Part shown: positions 1 through 6,725 of the stretch, piece by piece | Layout of the letters: every line of letters starts with the position of its first letter | How positions within the stretch are numbered: the stretch's first letter is position 1 | Source of the DNA: Marinovum sp. | Lineage (GTDB): Bacteria; Pseudomonadota; Alphaproteobacteria; Rhodobacterales; Rhodobacteraceae | Direction: 5' to 3' | Assembly: GCA_002684375.1 (NCBI GenBank) | Contig: NYVC01000115.1 | Coordinates: 4,402 to 11,165 of the forward strand | DNA length: 6,764 nt | The notes under the pieces: generated by a model | Told to the model about the DNA's origin: nothing | Seen by the model: only the letters and a program-made list of their open reading frames with translations | Databases searched by the model: none | Translations under genes and position numbers: made by a program

Positions 1-406
1 CCTTGGGATCAAAATCACAGGTGATACGCCCCAAAACCGGGGTTACAGCAAACCCCGTGACCGTCTCATGGCTGGGAAGTTGACCCAAAACCTCGACTGC
101 GCTTGGCACAAGCCCGATCTCTTCATGCGCTTCACGCAGCGCCGTAATGGAAATATCTGCATCTGAATCATCCCATTTGCCCCCGGGAAAAGCTATTTGT
201 CCGGGGTGATGTTTCAATGCCGAAGACCGTTTGGTCAGCACCAGATGCGGCTGTCCCGCCAGTATCTGATAAGCCACAAGAACCGCCGCCGGACGCAGCA
301 CCCGATCCGGTGGCAGAACCACATCTGGGTTTAGATCAAAATCAGAAGACCCGGCATAGGAAGCCTGTAAAGCCGCATAAAAAACCGCAAGCGGATCATG
401 CGTCAT
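1..406 (-). CDS. CoA diphosphatase-type Nudix hydrolase, 3' end cut by window edge
   Basis: Reading the minus strand from the ATG at 406-404 gives 135 codons with no stop before the window edge, so the C-terminus is missing. The family hydrolyses CoA and acyl-CoA into 4'-phosphopantetheine derivatives and 3',5'-ADP in the cytoplasm. The CoA-specific signature is visible as LTKRSSALKHHPGQIAFPGG (residues 57-76), followed by the Nudix helix TALREAHEEIGL (88-99), whose E92, E95 and E96 are the expected metal ligands. As usual in this subfamily (NudL/YeaB-like), the loop before the helix is Asp-rich instead of matching the strict Nudix box. The start is supported by GAGG at 416-413, six bases upstream, lying inside the end of hslO. 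The 11-base overlap with hslO suggests translational coupling. In related bacteria a CCA tRNA nucleotidyltransferase often follows; that part lies outside this window. Family assignment is firm; the exact substrate is inferred. Confidence 0.93.
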   Translation of the reverse strand, partial: MTHDPLAVFYAALQASYAGSSDFDLNPDVVLPPDRVLRPAAVLVAYQILAGQPHLVLTKRSSALKHHPGQIAFPGGKWDDSDADISITALREAHEEIGLVPSAVEVLGQLPSHETVTGFAVTPVLGRITCDFDPK

Positions 407-1388
407 CCGTCGCCTCAAATCCAACCGTTTTTGGATCCAGGTCGTAATTCGCCCCGCAAAACTGGCAATCTGCGGTGACCCGCCCTTGATCAGTGGTCAT
501 CGTTATAATGTCCTTGGCCGAATAGATCGACAGACTTTGACGCACCCTTTCCTCGGAACAACTACAGCCAAACCGCACGGGTTGAGCATCAAAAACCCGC
601 GGTTTTTCCTCGTGAAACAATCGGTATAACAAATCTGTCGGGGCAAGATTGGGGCCCACCAATTCGATCTCTTCCACCGTGTCGAGCAGCATATTAACCC
701 GAGCCCAGTTTTCACTGCTATCGCCACTTACAATATCCGCAGCCTCCAACAAGCCCCCTTGCCCTGACCCCCCCTCGGAGTCAGTAGCGGCAAATGGTGA
801 AGCTTTGGGCAAATGCTGAAGCATAATACCACCAGCCCGCCAATGTTCGGCCCCGCCGCTTTCGGTAGATTTCCCCAAGTTCAATTGAAACCGGGTTGGT
901 AATTGCTCTGACTGGGCAAAATAGGTTTCAGCGCTGCTGGAAATAGACGCGCCAGTCAGCGGCGAAATACCTTGATAAGGGGTCATGCCCTGCCCTTGAT
1001 CAATCAGGATAGCAAAATATCCCTCACCAAGCTGTGAATAGGGATCGCCCTCTGTCAGCCGCTCTTCATCAAAACTGGCATAGGCCCGAATACGGGCCGG
1101 ATCGCCACTTTCACTGGGCCCATAATAATCGGTCGCAATCATACGAACCGGGCCCTTGGACTGAACCTGTAGCGACAGTTTCCATTTTTGTTTCATGCTT
1201 TCGCCGATCAGTGCCGTCAAAACTGCCATTTCAGCAACCAGCGCCTCAACCTGCGCGGGGTAATTATGTTGCCTTAAGATACCCGCCAGAACACCATCAA
1301 GGCGCGATACCCGACCCCTAATATCTGAATTATCAAGTTGAAACGGCAAGACCGTGTCATCCCAGGCTGTTTTGATTGCGAGCGTCAT
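396..1388 (-). CDS. hslO: Hsp33, redox-regulated molecular chaperone
   Basis: Hsp33 is a cytoplasmic holdase chaperone, activated when oxidation combined with heat releases its zinc and unfolds its switch region. The 330-residue product has the N-terminal Hsp33 fold (for example SLQVQSKGPVRMIATDYYGP near residues 70-90). Its C-terminal zinc centre is complete: C275-S-C277, 30 intervening residues, then C308-Q-F-C311, the same spacing as in the E. coli protein. It is longer than E. coli Hsp33 (about 292 residues), partly through a Gly/Ser/acidic stretch before the switch; this longer form is usual in Rhodobacterales. The ATG at 1388 has AAGGAA six bases upstream. The 3' end overlaps the CoA-type Nudix gene by 11 bases. 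A heat-shock-like promoter lies directly upstream. Identification is secure. Confidence 0.97.
   Translation of the reverse strand: MTLAIKTAWDDTVLPFQLDNSDIRGRVSRLDGVLAGILRQHNYPAQVEALVAEMAVLTALIGESMKQKWKLSLQVQSKGPVRMIATDYYGPSESGDPARIRAYASFDEERLTEGDPYSQLGEGYFAILIDQGQGMTPYQGISPLTGASISSSAETYFAQSEQLPTRFQLNLGKSTESGGAEHWRAGGIMLQHLPKASPFAATDSEGGSGQGGLLEAADIVSGDSSENWARVNMLLDTVEEIELVGPNLAPTDLLYRLFHEEKPRVFDAQPVRFGCSCSEERVRQSLSIYSAKDIITMTTDQGRVTADCQFCGANYDLDPKTVGFEATDDA
413..416 (-). promoter_or_regulatory. Ribosome binding site of the CoA-type Nudix gene, inside hslO
   Basis: GAGG on the minus strand sits six bases before the ATG at 406-404 and lies within the last codons of hslO. It fixes the start of the edge-truncated Nudix gene and fits re-initiation by ribosomes finishing hslO. 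Confidence 0.6.
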
Positions 1389-1425
1389 AAGGGTTTCCTT
1401 GCGGCCTATCTGTTGGCATACGGGC

Positions 1426-1457
1426 CTTTATATAGTCAGTTCCGCTAAAGGTCCAAG
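1426..1457 (-). promoter_or_regulatory. Putative RpoH-like (heat-shock) promoter of hslO
   Basis: On the minus strand CTTG (1457-1454) is followed after 17 bases by ACTATATAAAG (1436-1426). This resembles the alphaproteobacterial sigma-32 consensus CTTG-N17-CYTATNTNNG as I recall it, missing the first C and the final G of the -10 element. The same site also reads as a sigma-70 promoter (TTGGAC, 16 bases, TATATA). It would start transcription near 1420, leaving a leader of about 30 bases that contains the hslO ribosome binding site. Heat-shock control is expected for Hsp33, which supports the call, but it rests on eye matching only. Confidence 0.45.
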
Positions 1458-1467
1458 GGGGTAGCAT

Positions 1468-1920
1468 ATGATCAGACGTTTCGGGGCGGTGCCAGAGCGC
1501 AGCATACGCTATACCAGACGCCCGGGTGCCTACGTTATCTTGCCATATCGCGGCATGATTTTGCTGACCTATCAAGCTGCCCCATTTTGGGAATTTCAAC
1601 TCCCCGGCGGTGGCATCGATCTTGGTGAGTCTCCAATCCGCGCCCTACACCGCGAAGTTCTGGAAGAAACCGGCTGGAGCCTAAGCAGGCCCCGCCGGAT
1701 TGGCGTCTTTCGCAAATTTGTCGATATGCCAGAATATAGTCTAAAGGCAGAAAAGGTTTGTACGATCTACCTCGCCCAGCCAGCCTGCCGAATTGGCCCG
1801 CCCCGTGAGGCCGATCACAGCGCCCATTGGGTACCACAAAACTTAGTGCCAAGCCTGCTAAAAAACTCTGGCGACCAACATTTTATGACCAAATATCTTA
1901 GTCGGGCGCGAGCCGGTTGA
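1468..1920 (+). CDS. Nudix hydrolase of unknown substrate
   Basis: This is a 150-residue single-domain Nudix protein. The Nudix box GX5EX7REUXEEXGU is matched exactly over residues 48-70: G48, E54, R62-E63, E66-E67, G69, with W70 in the last hydrophobic place. It should therefore bind Mg2+ and cleave a nucleoside diphosphate linked to some other group. Sequence outside the box (a Tyr/Arg-rich N-terminus, PGAYVILPYRGMILLTYQ at 19-36) does not identify the substrate for me. It lacks the CoA-type signature of the other Nudix gene in this window and is not a recent duplicate of it. The ATG at 1468 is preceded by AAGGGGG at 1455-1461. It is divergent from hslO, and its last 23 bases overlap the end of the opposing phosphatase gene. 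I see no clear promoter of its own. Confidence 0.9.
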   Translation: MIRRFGAVPERSIRYTRRPGAYVILPYRGMILLTYQAAPFWEFQLPGGGIDLGESPIRALHREVLEETGWSLSRPRRIGVFRKFVDMPEYSLKAEKVCTIYLAQPACRIGPPREADHSAHWVPQNLVPSLLKNSGDQHFMTKYLSRARAG

Positions 1921-3178
1921 ATTCAAACAGAGCGGCAGAGATATCATCATCAAGCTGCGCATCCGATGCCATGGTTAATTTCAATTTGGCAAAAAGCTCG
2001 TCCAGAAATCTCAGACCGCCTGAATCAACATCACAGGACCTCACCAATTCCAACAACCCATCCTCGTCAAGCATGTCACCGTGCTTTGTTTTACACTCTG
2101 TGAACCCATCAGAGTACAGAAAGAGCCGGTCGCCCCTTTTCAAATATGTCTTAAATACAGAATAAGTTGCATCCGCCACCAGACCGATTGGCAAGCCACC
2201 GGCGCCCAAAAATTCCATACCTCCATCGGCGCGGATCAACAGCGGATGCGGATGACCGGCCTGCACAAGATCCACCTCACCACTGTGCAGATCTACCGTT
2301 CCATACACCATGGTGAAGTATTCAATCACGCCAGAATCGCCCGCCAATCTTTGATTTAACAAGTGTGCAACCTCTTGCGGTGACCGCAAATCGAAACCAC
2401 CACCGGCGCGGGCCCGCATAGCAATGTTGTAATCAGGAAACTCATTGTTCAAATATCCCCCGACCTGCGCCGTCATCAGCGCCGAGGTAATGCCATGACC
2501 CGAGACGTCAATACAATAAAACCCAACATGATCCTGATCACTGTTCAGCACACCCACAAGATCTCCACCAACGTGACCACAGGGTTGGAGCAATAGGCTA
2601 ACACGCGAGGTCCCAAAATCGCGCTGCCGTTCTGGCACTAATGCCTGTTGAATTTTGCGTGCCTGCAGCAGATCTTGATCAATCGCGTCATACACTGTCC
2701 GCAATTCCGCCAGCGTATCAGTAACCAGAGTATTCTGCTCGGTAAGAGACCGATGCATGTCAATGATACGTTGCCCGGCCTTAATGCGCGCTTGCAACTC
2801 ACTGGCATTCATTGGCTTGGTCAGGAAATCATCAACGCCTATTTCCAAGCCCCGCATAACCTCAATCTTTTCGCTTCTCGAGCTTACAAGAATAAAATAA
2901 CCATAATTTTCCCGTGGGATCGCCCGGAACGCCTGACAAAACTCCAGACCATTCATATTGGGCATCATCCATTCGCAAATCACCAAATCAGGGGGGTTTG
3001 TCTGACAAACCTCAAGCGCCTCAGCACAAGAGCTCACCGAATAAACCTGAAACCCCCACCGAACCAAAGAGGCCGATAATATCTTGCGTTGTACCCCACT
3101 ATCGTCGACCACCAAGGCACGGCTTGGAATATCCGATTGTGGTTCTGGTTTTATGGATGATGATCTCAATGTTTGCAC
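1898..3178 (-). CDS. Receiver domain fused to SpoIIE-type PP2C serine/threonine phosphatase
   Basis: This 426-residue cytoplasmic regulator has two domains. Residues about 20-137 form a CheY-like receiver with the acidic pair D25-D26, S99 and K121-P122 in place, but with E69 (codon GAA at 2974-2972) where the phospho-accepting Asp should be. A helical linker (about 138-180) ends in DLLQARKIQQALVPE, typical of SpoIIE/RsbU linkers. The phosphatase domain (about 190-422) keeps VGGD (D206), DVSGHG (D224), QAGHPHPLL (306-314), YSDG (D357) and DDIS (D411/D412), so metal-dependent catalysis should be intact. Such enzymes dephosphorylate anti-sigma antagonist (STAS) proteins in partner-switching systems. 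RbaY of Rhodobacter capsulatus has this architecture and is a candidate orthologue, which I cannot confirm here. No partner genes are present. The start is a GTG with a strong ribosome binding site. The gene lies 109 bases downstream of ilvA on the same strand and overlaps the opposing Nudix gene by 23 bases. Confidence 0.94.
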   Translation of the reverse strand: MQTLRSSSIKPEPQSDIPSRALVVDDSGVQRKILSASLVRWGFQVYSVSSCAEALEVCQTNPPDLVICEWMMPNMNGLEFCQAFRAIPRENYGYFILVSSRSEKIEVMRGLEIGVDDFLTKPMNASELQARIKAGQRIIDMHRSLTEQNTLVTDTLAELRTVYDAIDQDLLQARKIQQALVPERQRDFGTSRVSLLLQPCGHVGGDLVGVLNSDQDHVGFYCIDVSGHGITSALMTAQVGGYLNNEFPDYNIAMRARAGGGFDLRSPQEVAHLLNQRLAGDSGVIEYFTMVYGTVDLHSGEVDLVQAGHPHPLLIRADGGMEFLGAGGLPIGLVADATYSVFKTYLKRGDRLFLYSDGFTECKTKHGDMLDEDGLLELVRSCDVDSGGLRFLDELFAKLKLTMASDAQLDDDISAALFEFNRLAPD

Positions 3179-3183
3179 AACGC

Positions 3184-3190
3184 TTCCTTA
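3184..3190 (-). promoter_or_regulatory. Ribosome binding site fixing a GTG start for the phosphatase gene
   Basis: AAGGAAG on the minus strand lies about five bases upstream of the GTG at 3178-3176. The next in-frame ATG is codon 71, inside the receiver domain, so the GTG is the only start that yields a complete domain. Confidence 0.65.
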
Positions 3191-3287
3191 GAGCGTCTGT
3201 ATATGTATCCATTCTTAACAAGTTATAAACCAAATCGCCTTGGCTGACTTAAAATTACCGTTAGCCCAAAACCGCTAGAACACCTCT

Positions 3288-4514
3288 TTAAACCACAAAT
3301 TGCGCCAGCATCTCGTCATCGGTCAGGTCGGTATAGGCAAATCCTGCCGCATCCAATCGTTCAAAAAACTGGTTAAATTGATCTGGGGTCGTTGTCTCGA
3401 TCCCGATTAAAACCGACCCGAAATTACGCGCTGATTTTTTAAGGTACTCAAACCGTGTGATATCATCATTGGGTCCAAACACGCCAAGAAAATCTTTCAA
3501 AGCGCCAGGCCGCTGTGGCAGCCTCAGAATAAGATATTTCTTCACCCCGGAATAGCGTTGCGCTCGCTCTTTTACTTCGGGCAGCCGCTCAAAATCGAAA
3601 TTTCCCCCAGAGGATATACAGACCACCCGCCGGCCACGGATCGACTGACCCAGATCTTTTAACGCATCGATTGCCAGCGCGCCAGCTGGCTCGAGGACGA
3701 TACCTTCAATGTTCAGCATCTCAAGCATCGTTGTGCAAATCCGATCCTCAGCTATGGTCAGCGTATTGGCCAAACCAACATCCTTGAGACGGGCAAAGGT
3801 TTTTGTTCCGATCTGCCCAACCGCTGCACCATCCGCAAACGTATCGACCTTATCCAATTTCACCGGTCGTCCCGCTTTAATCGCGGCACGCAGACATGCA
3901 CCACCGTTTGGTTCGACAAAGGTATAGGTGCAGGTCGTCCCAAAATAGCTGATTAACCCAGATGACAGCCCACCACCGCCCACCGGCAGAATAATATGAT
4001 CCGGTACTCCGCCAAGCTGATCCTCGATCTCGACCCCGACACTGGCCTGCCCTTCAATCACATCGTCATCATCAAATGGCGACAGAAAATAAGCCCCCTG
4101 ATTGGCACAATACGCCTGTGCTGCCGCCAAACATTCGTCAAAATAATCCCCAATCAGCCTGACCTCAACCTGTTCACCACCAAACATCTGGGTTTTCTGA
4201 ATTTTTTGCTGCGGTGTGGTAACCGGCATAAAAATCGTACCCTGCACGTCGAAATGGGCGCACATGAATGCCATGCCCTGTGCTGCATTACCCGCACTGG
4301 CGCAGACAAAGTGCTTTTGACCAGCCAGTTTGCGCATGGCATTGAACGCACCACGCAGTTTATACGACCGTACCGGCGACAAATCTTCGCGTTTGAGCCA
4401 AATCTCGGCCTGATAGAGGGCCGACAAATGATCGTTAAGTTGCAGAGGCGTGGCTTGAAATACGGCGCGCATTTCGGCTTCGGCGACACGGGCTTGGGTT
4501 CTAAAATCGCTCAT
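3288..4514 (-). CDS. ilvA: Threonine dehydratase (threonine ammonia-lyase), short biosynthetic form
   Basis: This is the PLP enzyme that deaminates threonine to 2-oxobutanoate, the committing step of isoleucine synthesis, in the cytoplasm. The 408-residue product shows the PLP lysine in RSYKLRGA (K52), SAGN (73-76), the phosphate-binding loop GGGGL (179-183), FADGAAVGQIG (226-236) and SSGGN (301-305) near the pyridine nitrogen. A single C-terminal ACT-like domain starts at about 326 (KYLILRLPQRPGALKDFLG), as in the one-ACT form found in Bacillus and Corynebacterium; E. coli IlvA has two and is about 514 residues. The ACT domain implies possible isoleucine/valine feedback. The ATG at 4514 has no good ribosome binding site, but an in-frame TAA lies seven codons upstream and the next Met is residue 15, so this start is preferred. 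It follows the membrane-protein gene by 46 bases on the same strand. Confidence 0.96.
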   Translation of the reverse strand: MSDFRTQARVAEAEMRAVFQATPLQLNDHLSALYQAEIWLKREDLSPVRSYKLRGAFNAMRKLAGQKHFVCASAGNAAQGMAFMCAHFDVQGTIFMPVTTPQQKIQKTQMFGGEQVEVRLIGDYFDECLAAAQAYCANQGAYFLSPFDDDDVIEGQASVGVEIEDQLGGVPDHIILPVGGGGLSSGLISYFGTTCTYTFVEPNGGACLRAAIKAGRPVKLDKVDTFADGAAVGQIGTKTFARLKDVGLANTLTIAEDRICTTMLEMLNIEGIVLEPAGALAIDALKDLGQSIRGRRVVCISSGGNFDFERLPEVKERAQRYSGVKKYLILRLPQRPGALKDFLGVFGPNDDITRFEYLKKSARNFGSVLIGIETTTPDQFNQFFERLDAAGFAYTDLTDDEMLAQFVV

Positions 4515-4560
4515 AGCAGATGTTATGCCCAGCAGTTATTTCAACGCAAGTACTGAAACG

Positions 4561-5325
4561 TCAATTCAAGGATCGCTTTTCAACATAATGGCCGTAAACC
4601 GTGGTCACTAAGCTGGTCCAAAGCATGACGCCAACCCACCCCAAAACTGTCTCTTGTAAAAACGATAGCAGCGTAACCTCCTGATTAAGCTGTGCAAAGA
4701 AAACAAGCGCTCCAAACGCAGGGGCAAATAGAAAAAACAATGTCAACGTCTGACCCCGTGTTACGGTCCATGCTGCTTTTAAACCAAGATCATGACCAAG
4801 TGCTGCAGCTGACAATAGCGGGGTAAGCCGAAATAGGATAGTGGCACAAAAAGGCACTAGAAGAAGAAAGCTGAGAACAAGCACACCGATTAGAGTGTAA
4901 GGGTATGCGTCTTGATACATCCAGTAAGGCAAAAATAATAGCAGCATCGGAAGACTTGCCAATAAAACCATCAAAACGCTCTTTTGGAAATAGACCAATG
5001 TTGGTTTGAAATAGAATTCAGGTATGAATGCCCGAGGGGCTTGCTTCAATAAAATATAACGGTGCCAAGCCACACTAATCCAAAGCATTGTCACAATAGA
5101 TAAAATCGATAAAATCACCGCAGAAGGCCAAAGCCAACCATTTATGGATTGGCCTTGTTCGGGACCTGCGGACAGCGCCTGATCAAAGCTGATCCCGAAG
5201 TAAACCTCATACCCGCGCCGCAAGATAGCAATAAGTCCGTATAAAAACCCTGAAATTTTCATTGTGTCCGGGAGGTTTTTGAACAGCTGTAAAACCGATT
5301 GCCTCAGCAATTTCCAAGCCTTCAT
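4561..5325 (-). CDS. Uncharacterised multi-pass membrane protein
   Basis: I do not recognise a functional family for this 254-residue protein. About five clear hydrophobic spans are visible, near residues 67-86, 116-137, 144-165, 193-213 and 225-245, plus a weaker one at 24-35, so it is an inner-membrane protein with no separate signal peptide. Conserved-looking polar motifs sit at span ends: AWHRYILL (86-93), RLTPLLSAAALG (166-177) and AAWTVTRGQ (184-192). Similar motifs occur, from memory, in unnamed alphaproteobacterial membrane proteins. No catalytic or transporter signature is evident. The ATG at 5325 is supported by AAGGGA at 5338-5333. By hand count the gene is about 44-45% GC, clearly below the 57% of most of argG. 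It is divergent from argG and lies 46 bases upstream of ilvA, so it may be co-transcribed with ilvA; no functional link is shown by this alone. Confidence 0.85.
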   Translation of the reverse strand: MKAWKLLRQSVLQLFKNLPDTMKISGFLYGLIAILRRGYEVYFGISFDQALSAGPEQGQSINGWLWPSAVILSILSIVTMLWISVAWHRYILLKQAPRAFIPEFYFKPTLVYFQKSVLMVLLASLPMLLLFLPYWMYQDAYPYTLIGVLVLSFLLLVPFCATILFRLTPLLSAAALGHDLGLKAAWTVTRGQTLTLFFLFAPAFGALVFFAQLNQEVTLLSFLQETVLGWVGVMLWTSLVTTVYGHYVEKRSLN

Positions 5326-5332
5326 TGCATGT

Positions 5333-5338
5333 TCCCTT
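5333..5338 (-). promoter_or_regulatory. Ribosome binding site of the membrane-protein gene
   Basis: AAGGGA on the minus strand is seven bases before the ATG at 5325. A second ATG at 5330-5328, in another frame, is only two bases from this site and runs into a stop after two codons (ATG CAA TGA), so it is not the gene start. Confidence 0.55.
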
Positions 5339-5348
5339 TAAATTAAAT

Positions 5349-5379
5349 TTTATAAAATATCTCTGTCGATTAATGACAA
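5349..5379 (-). promoter_or_regulatory. Putative sigma-70 promoter of the membrane-protein gene
   Basis: On the minus strand TTGTCA (5379-5374) precedes an AT-rich -10 region. TATAAA (5354-5349) matches best but at a long 19-base spacing; TTATAA or TTTATA would give 18 or 17. Transcription would start close to the ribosome binding site at 5338-5333, giving a very short leader. This could also drive ilvA downstream. Confidence 0.35.
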
Positions 5380-5486
5380 TTGCCCGCCTGTTCAATGGTA
5401 AACCTGCCCTATGGGCCTTGCCCCGCAGCGTAAAACCCGCTATCCGCGCCTGCACCCACTTCGTGAGGTTTGTCTAAGGAATTTCA

Positions 5487-6725
5487 ATGTCTGTGCCTAA
5501 AAACTTTGCACCAAAAAAAGTTGTTCTTGCCTATTCTGGAGGCTTGGACACATCAATCATTCTAAAATGGTTACAGACCGAATACGGCTGTGAGGTGGTG
5601 ACCTTTACCGCTGACCTGGGTCAGGGCGAAGAACTTGAGCCAGCGCGGAAAAAAGCCGAACTTTTGGGAATTGCGCCTGAAAATATTTATATTGAAGATG
5701 TCCGCGAAGAATTTGTGCGTGATTTTGTCTTTCCGATGTTTCGCGCCAATGCACTTTATGAAGGGCTCTATCTGCTGGGCACATCTATTGCCCGTCCGCT
5801 GATATCAAAGCGCCTTGTCGAAATCGCGGCACTGACCGGCGCAGATGCCGTGGCCCATGGCGCGACCGGCAAAGGCAATGATCAAGTGCGGTTTGAACTG
5901 GCCGCCTATGCGCTGAACCCCGATATCAAAGTGATTGCCCCATGGCGGGAATGGGATCTTTCAAGCCGGACCAAACTTATCGCTTTTGCCGAAGAAAACC
6001 AAATTCCCATCGCCACCGACAAGCGCGGCGAAGCACCCTTTAGCGTCGATGCCAACTTACTGCACACGTCATCCGAGGGCAAAGTTCTGGAAGACCCCGC
6101 TGTCGAGGCGCCCGATTACGTTTATCAGCGCACCGTCAGCCCCGAAGACGCCCCAGAGACGCCCGAATTCATCGAGATTGGATTTGAACGCGGTGATGCC
6201 GTTTCAATCAATGGTGAAGCTTTGTCGCCGGCAACCATTCTAACCCGCCTGAACGAGTTGGGCGGCAAACATGGCATTGGCCGGCTTGATCTGGTCGAAG
6301 GGCGGTTTGTCGGGATGAAATCCCGCGGCATTTATGAAACCCCCGGCGGCACTATCCTGCTTGAAGCGCACCGCGGGATTGAGCAGATCACCCTTGATCG
6401 CGGCGCGGCGCATCTGAAAGACGAGCTGATGCCAAAATATGCCGAGCTGATTTACAACGGTTTTTGGTATTCGCCCGAGCGAGAGATGCTACAGGCCCTG
6501 ATCGATGCCTCCCAAGAGCATGTGACCGGCACAGTGCGGCTGAAACTCTATAAGGGATCGGCGCGCACCGTCGGGCGCTGGTCTGAACACAGCCTTTATT
6601 CCGAGGCGCATGTGACCTTTGAAGACGACGCCGGCGCCTATGATCAAACCGATGCGGCTGGCTTTATTCAGCTGAACGCGCTGCGCCTAAAACTGCTGGC
6701 CGCGCGCAAGCGTCGGTTGGGGTAG
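5487..6725 (+). CDS. argG: Argininosuccinate synthase
   Basis: It joins citrulline and aspartate using ATP to make argininosuccinate, the penultimate step of arginine synthesis, as a cytoplasmic (usually tetrameric) enzyme. The 412-residue product is the normal length for the common bacterial type. It shows the ATP pyrophosphatase P-loop AYSGGLDTS (15-23), [10 protein letters not shown] (40-49), [12 protein letters not shown] (95-106) and [13 protein letters not shown] (125-137), which bind ATP, aspartate and citrulline. The ATG at 5487 has AAGGA at 5476-5480, six bases upstream. The gene is complete, ending with TAG at 6723-6725. It is divergent from the membrane-protein gene across 161 bases. 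By hand count the first 300 coding bases are about 48% GC and the remainder about 57%. No ARG-box-like operator or clear promoter could be picked out upstream. Confidence 0.98.
   Translation: MSVPKNFAPKKVVLAYSGGLDTSIILKWLQTEYGCEVVTFTADLGQGEELEPARKKAELLGIAPENIYIEDVREEFVRDFVFPMFRANALYEGLYLLGTSIARPLISKRLVEIAALTGADAVAHGATGKGNDQVRFELAAYALNPDIKVIAPWREWDLSSRTKLIAFAEENQIPIATDKRGEAPFSVDANLLHTSSEGKVLEDPAVEAPDYVYQRTVSPEDAPETPEFIEIGFERGDAVSINGEALSPATILTRLNELGGKHGIGRLDLVEGRFVGMKSRGIYETPGGTILLEAHRGIEQITLDRGAAHLKDELMPKYAELIYNGFWYSPEREMLQALIDASQEHVTGTVRLKLYKGSARTVGRWSEHSLYSEAHVTFEDDAGAYDQTDAAGFIQLNALRLKLLAARKRRLG

Noticed and set aside
217..447. Proline-rich 76-residue plus-strand frame near the left edge
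   Set aside because: It is antisense to the CoA-type Nudix gene and the hslO end; the proline and lysine bias comes from the complementary coding strand.
2648..3079. 143-residue plus-strand open frame antisense to the receiver-phosphatase gene
   Set aside because: The opposite strand has an unambiguous two-domain protein; no domain and no good ribosome binding site are seen here.
3261..3281. Possible terminator hairpin between ilvA and the phosphatase gene
   Set aside because: The stem is only four or five base pairs with an eight-base loop and no T-tract follows, so readthrough is more likely.
3179..3287. Possible CtrA-like TTAA pairs and a TAAC/GTTA inverted pair near 3216-3225 upstream of the phosphatase gene
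   Set aside because: Spacing does not fit the TTAA-N7-TTAA motif and such short matches are expected by chance in AT-rich leaders.
3996..4556. 186-residue open frame on the plus strand antisense to ilvA
   Set aside because: It lies opposite a well-supported ilvA, shows no recognisable domain, and its residue pattern is what antisense reading of a coding gene gives.
5418..5446. Possible plus-strand argG promoter TTGCCC, 17 bases, TATCCG
   Set aside because: Only four of six and three of six bases match consensus; too weak to annotate without a mapped start.
5207..5455. 82-residue minus-strand frame beginning in the argG/membrane-protein gap
   Set aside because: It overlaps the start of the membrane-protein gene in another frame, has no recognisable motif, and would begin upstream of the likely promoter.
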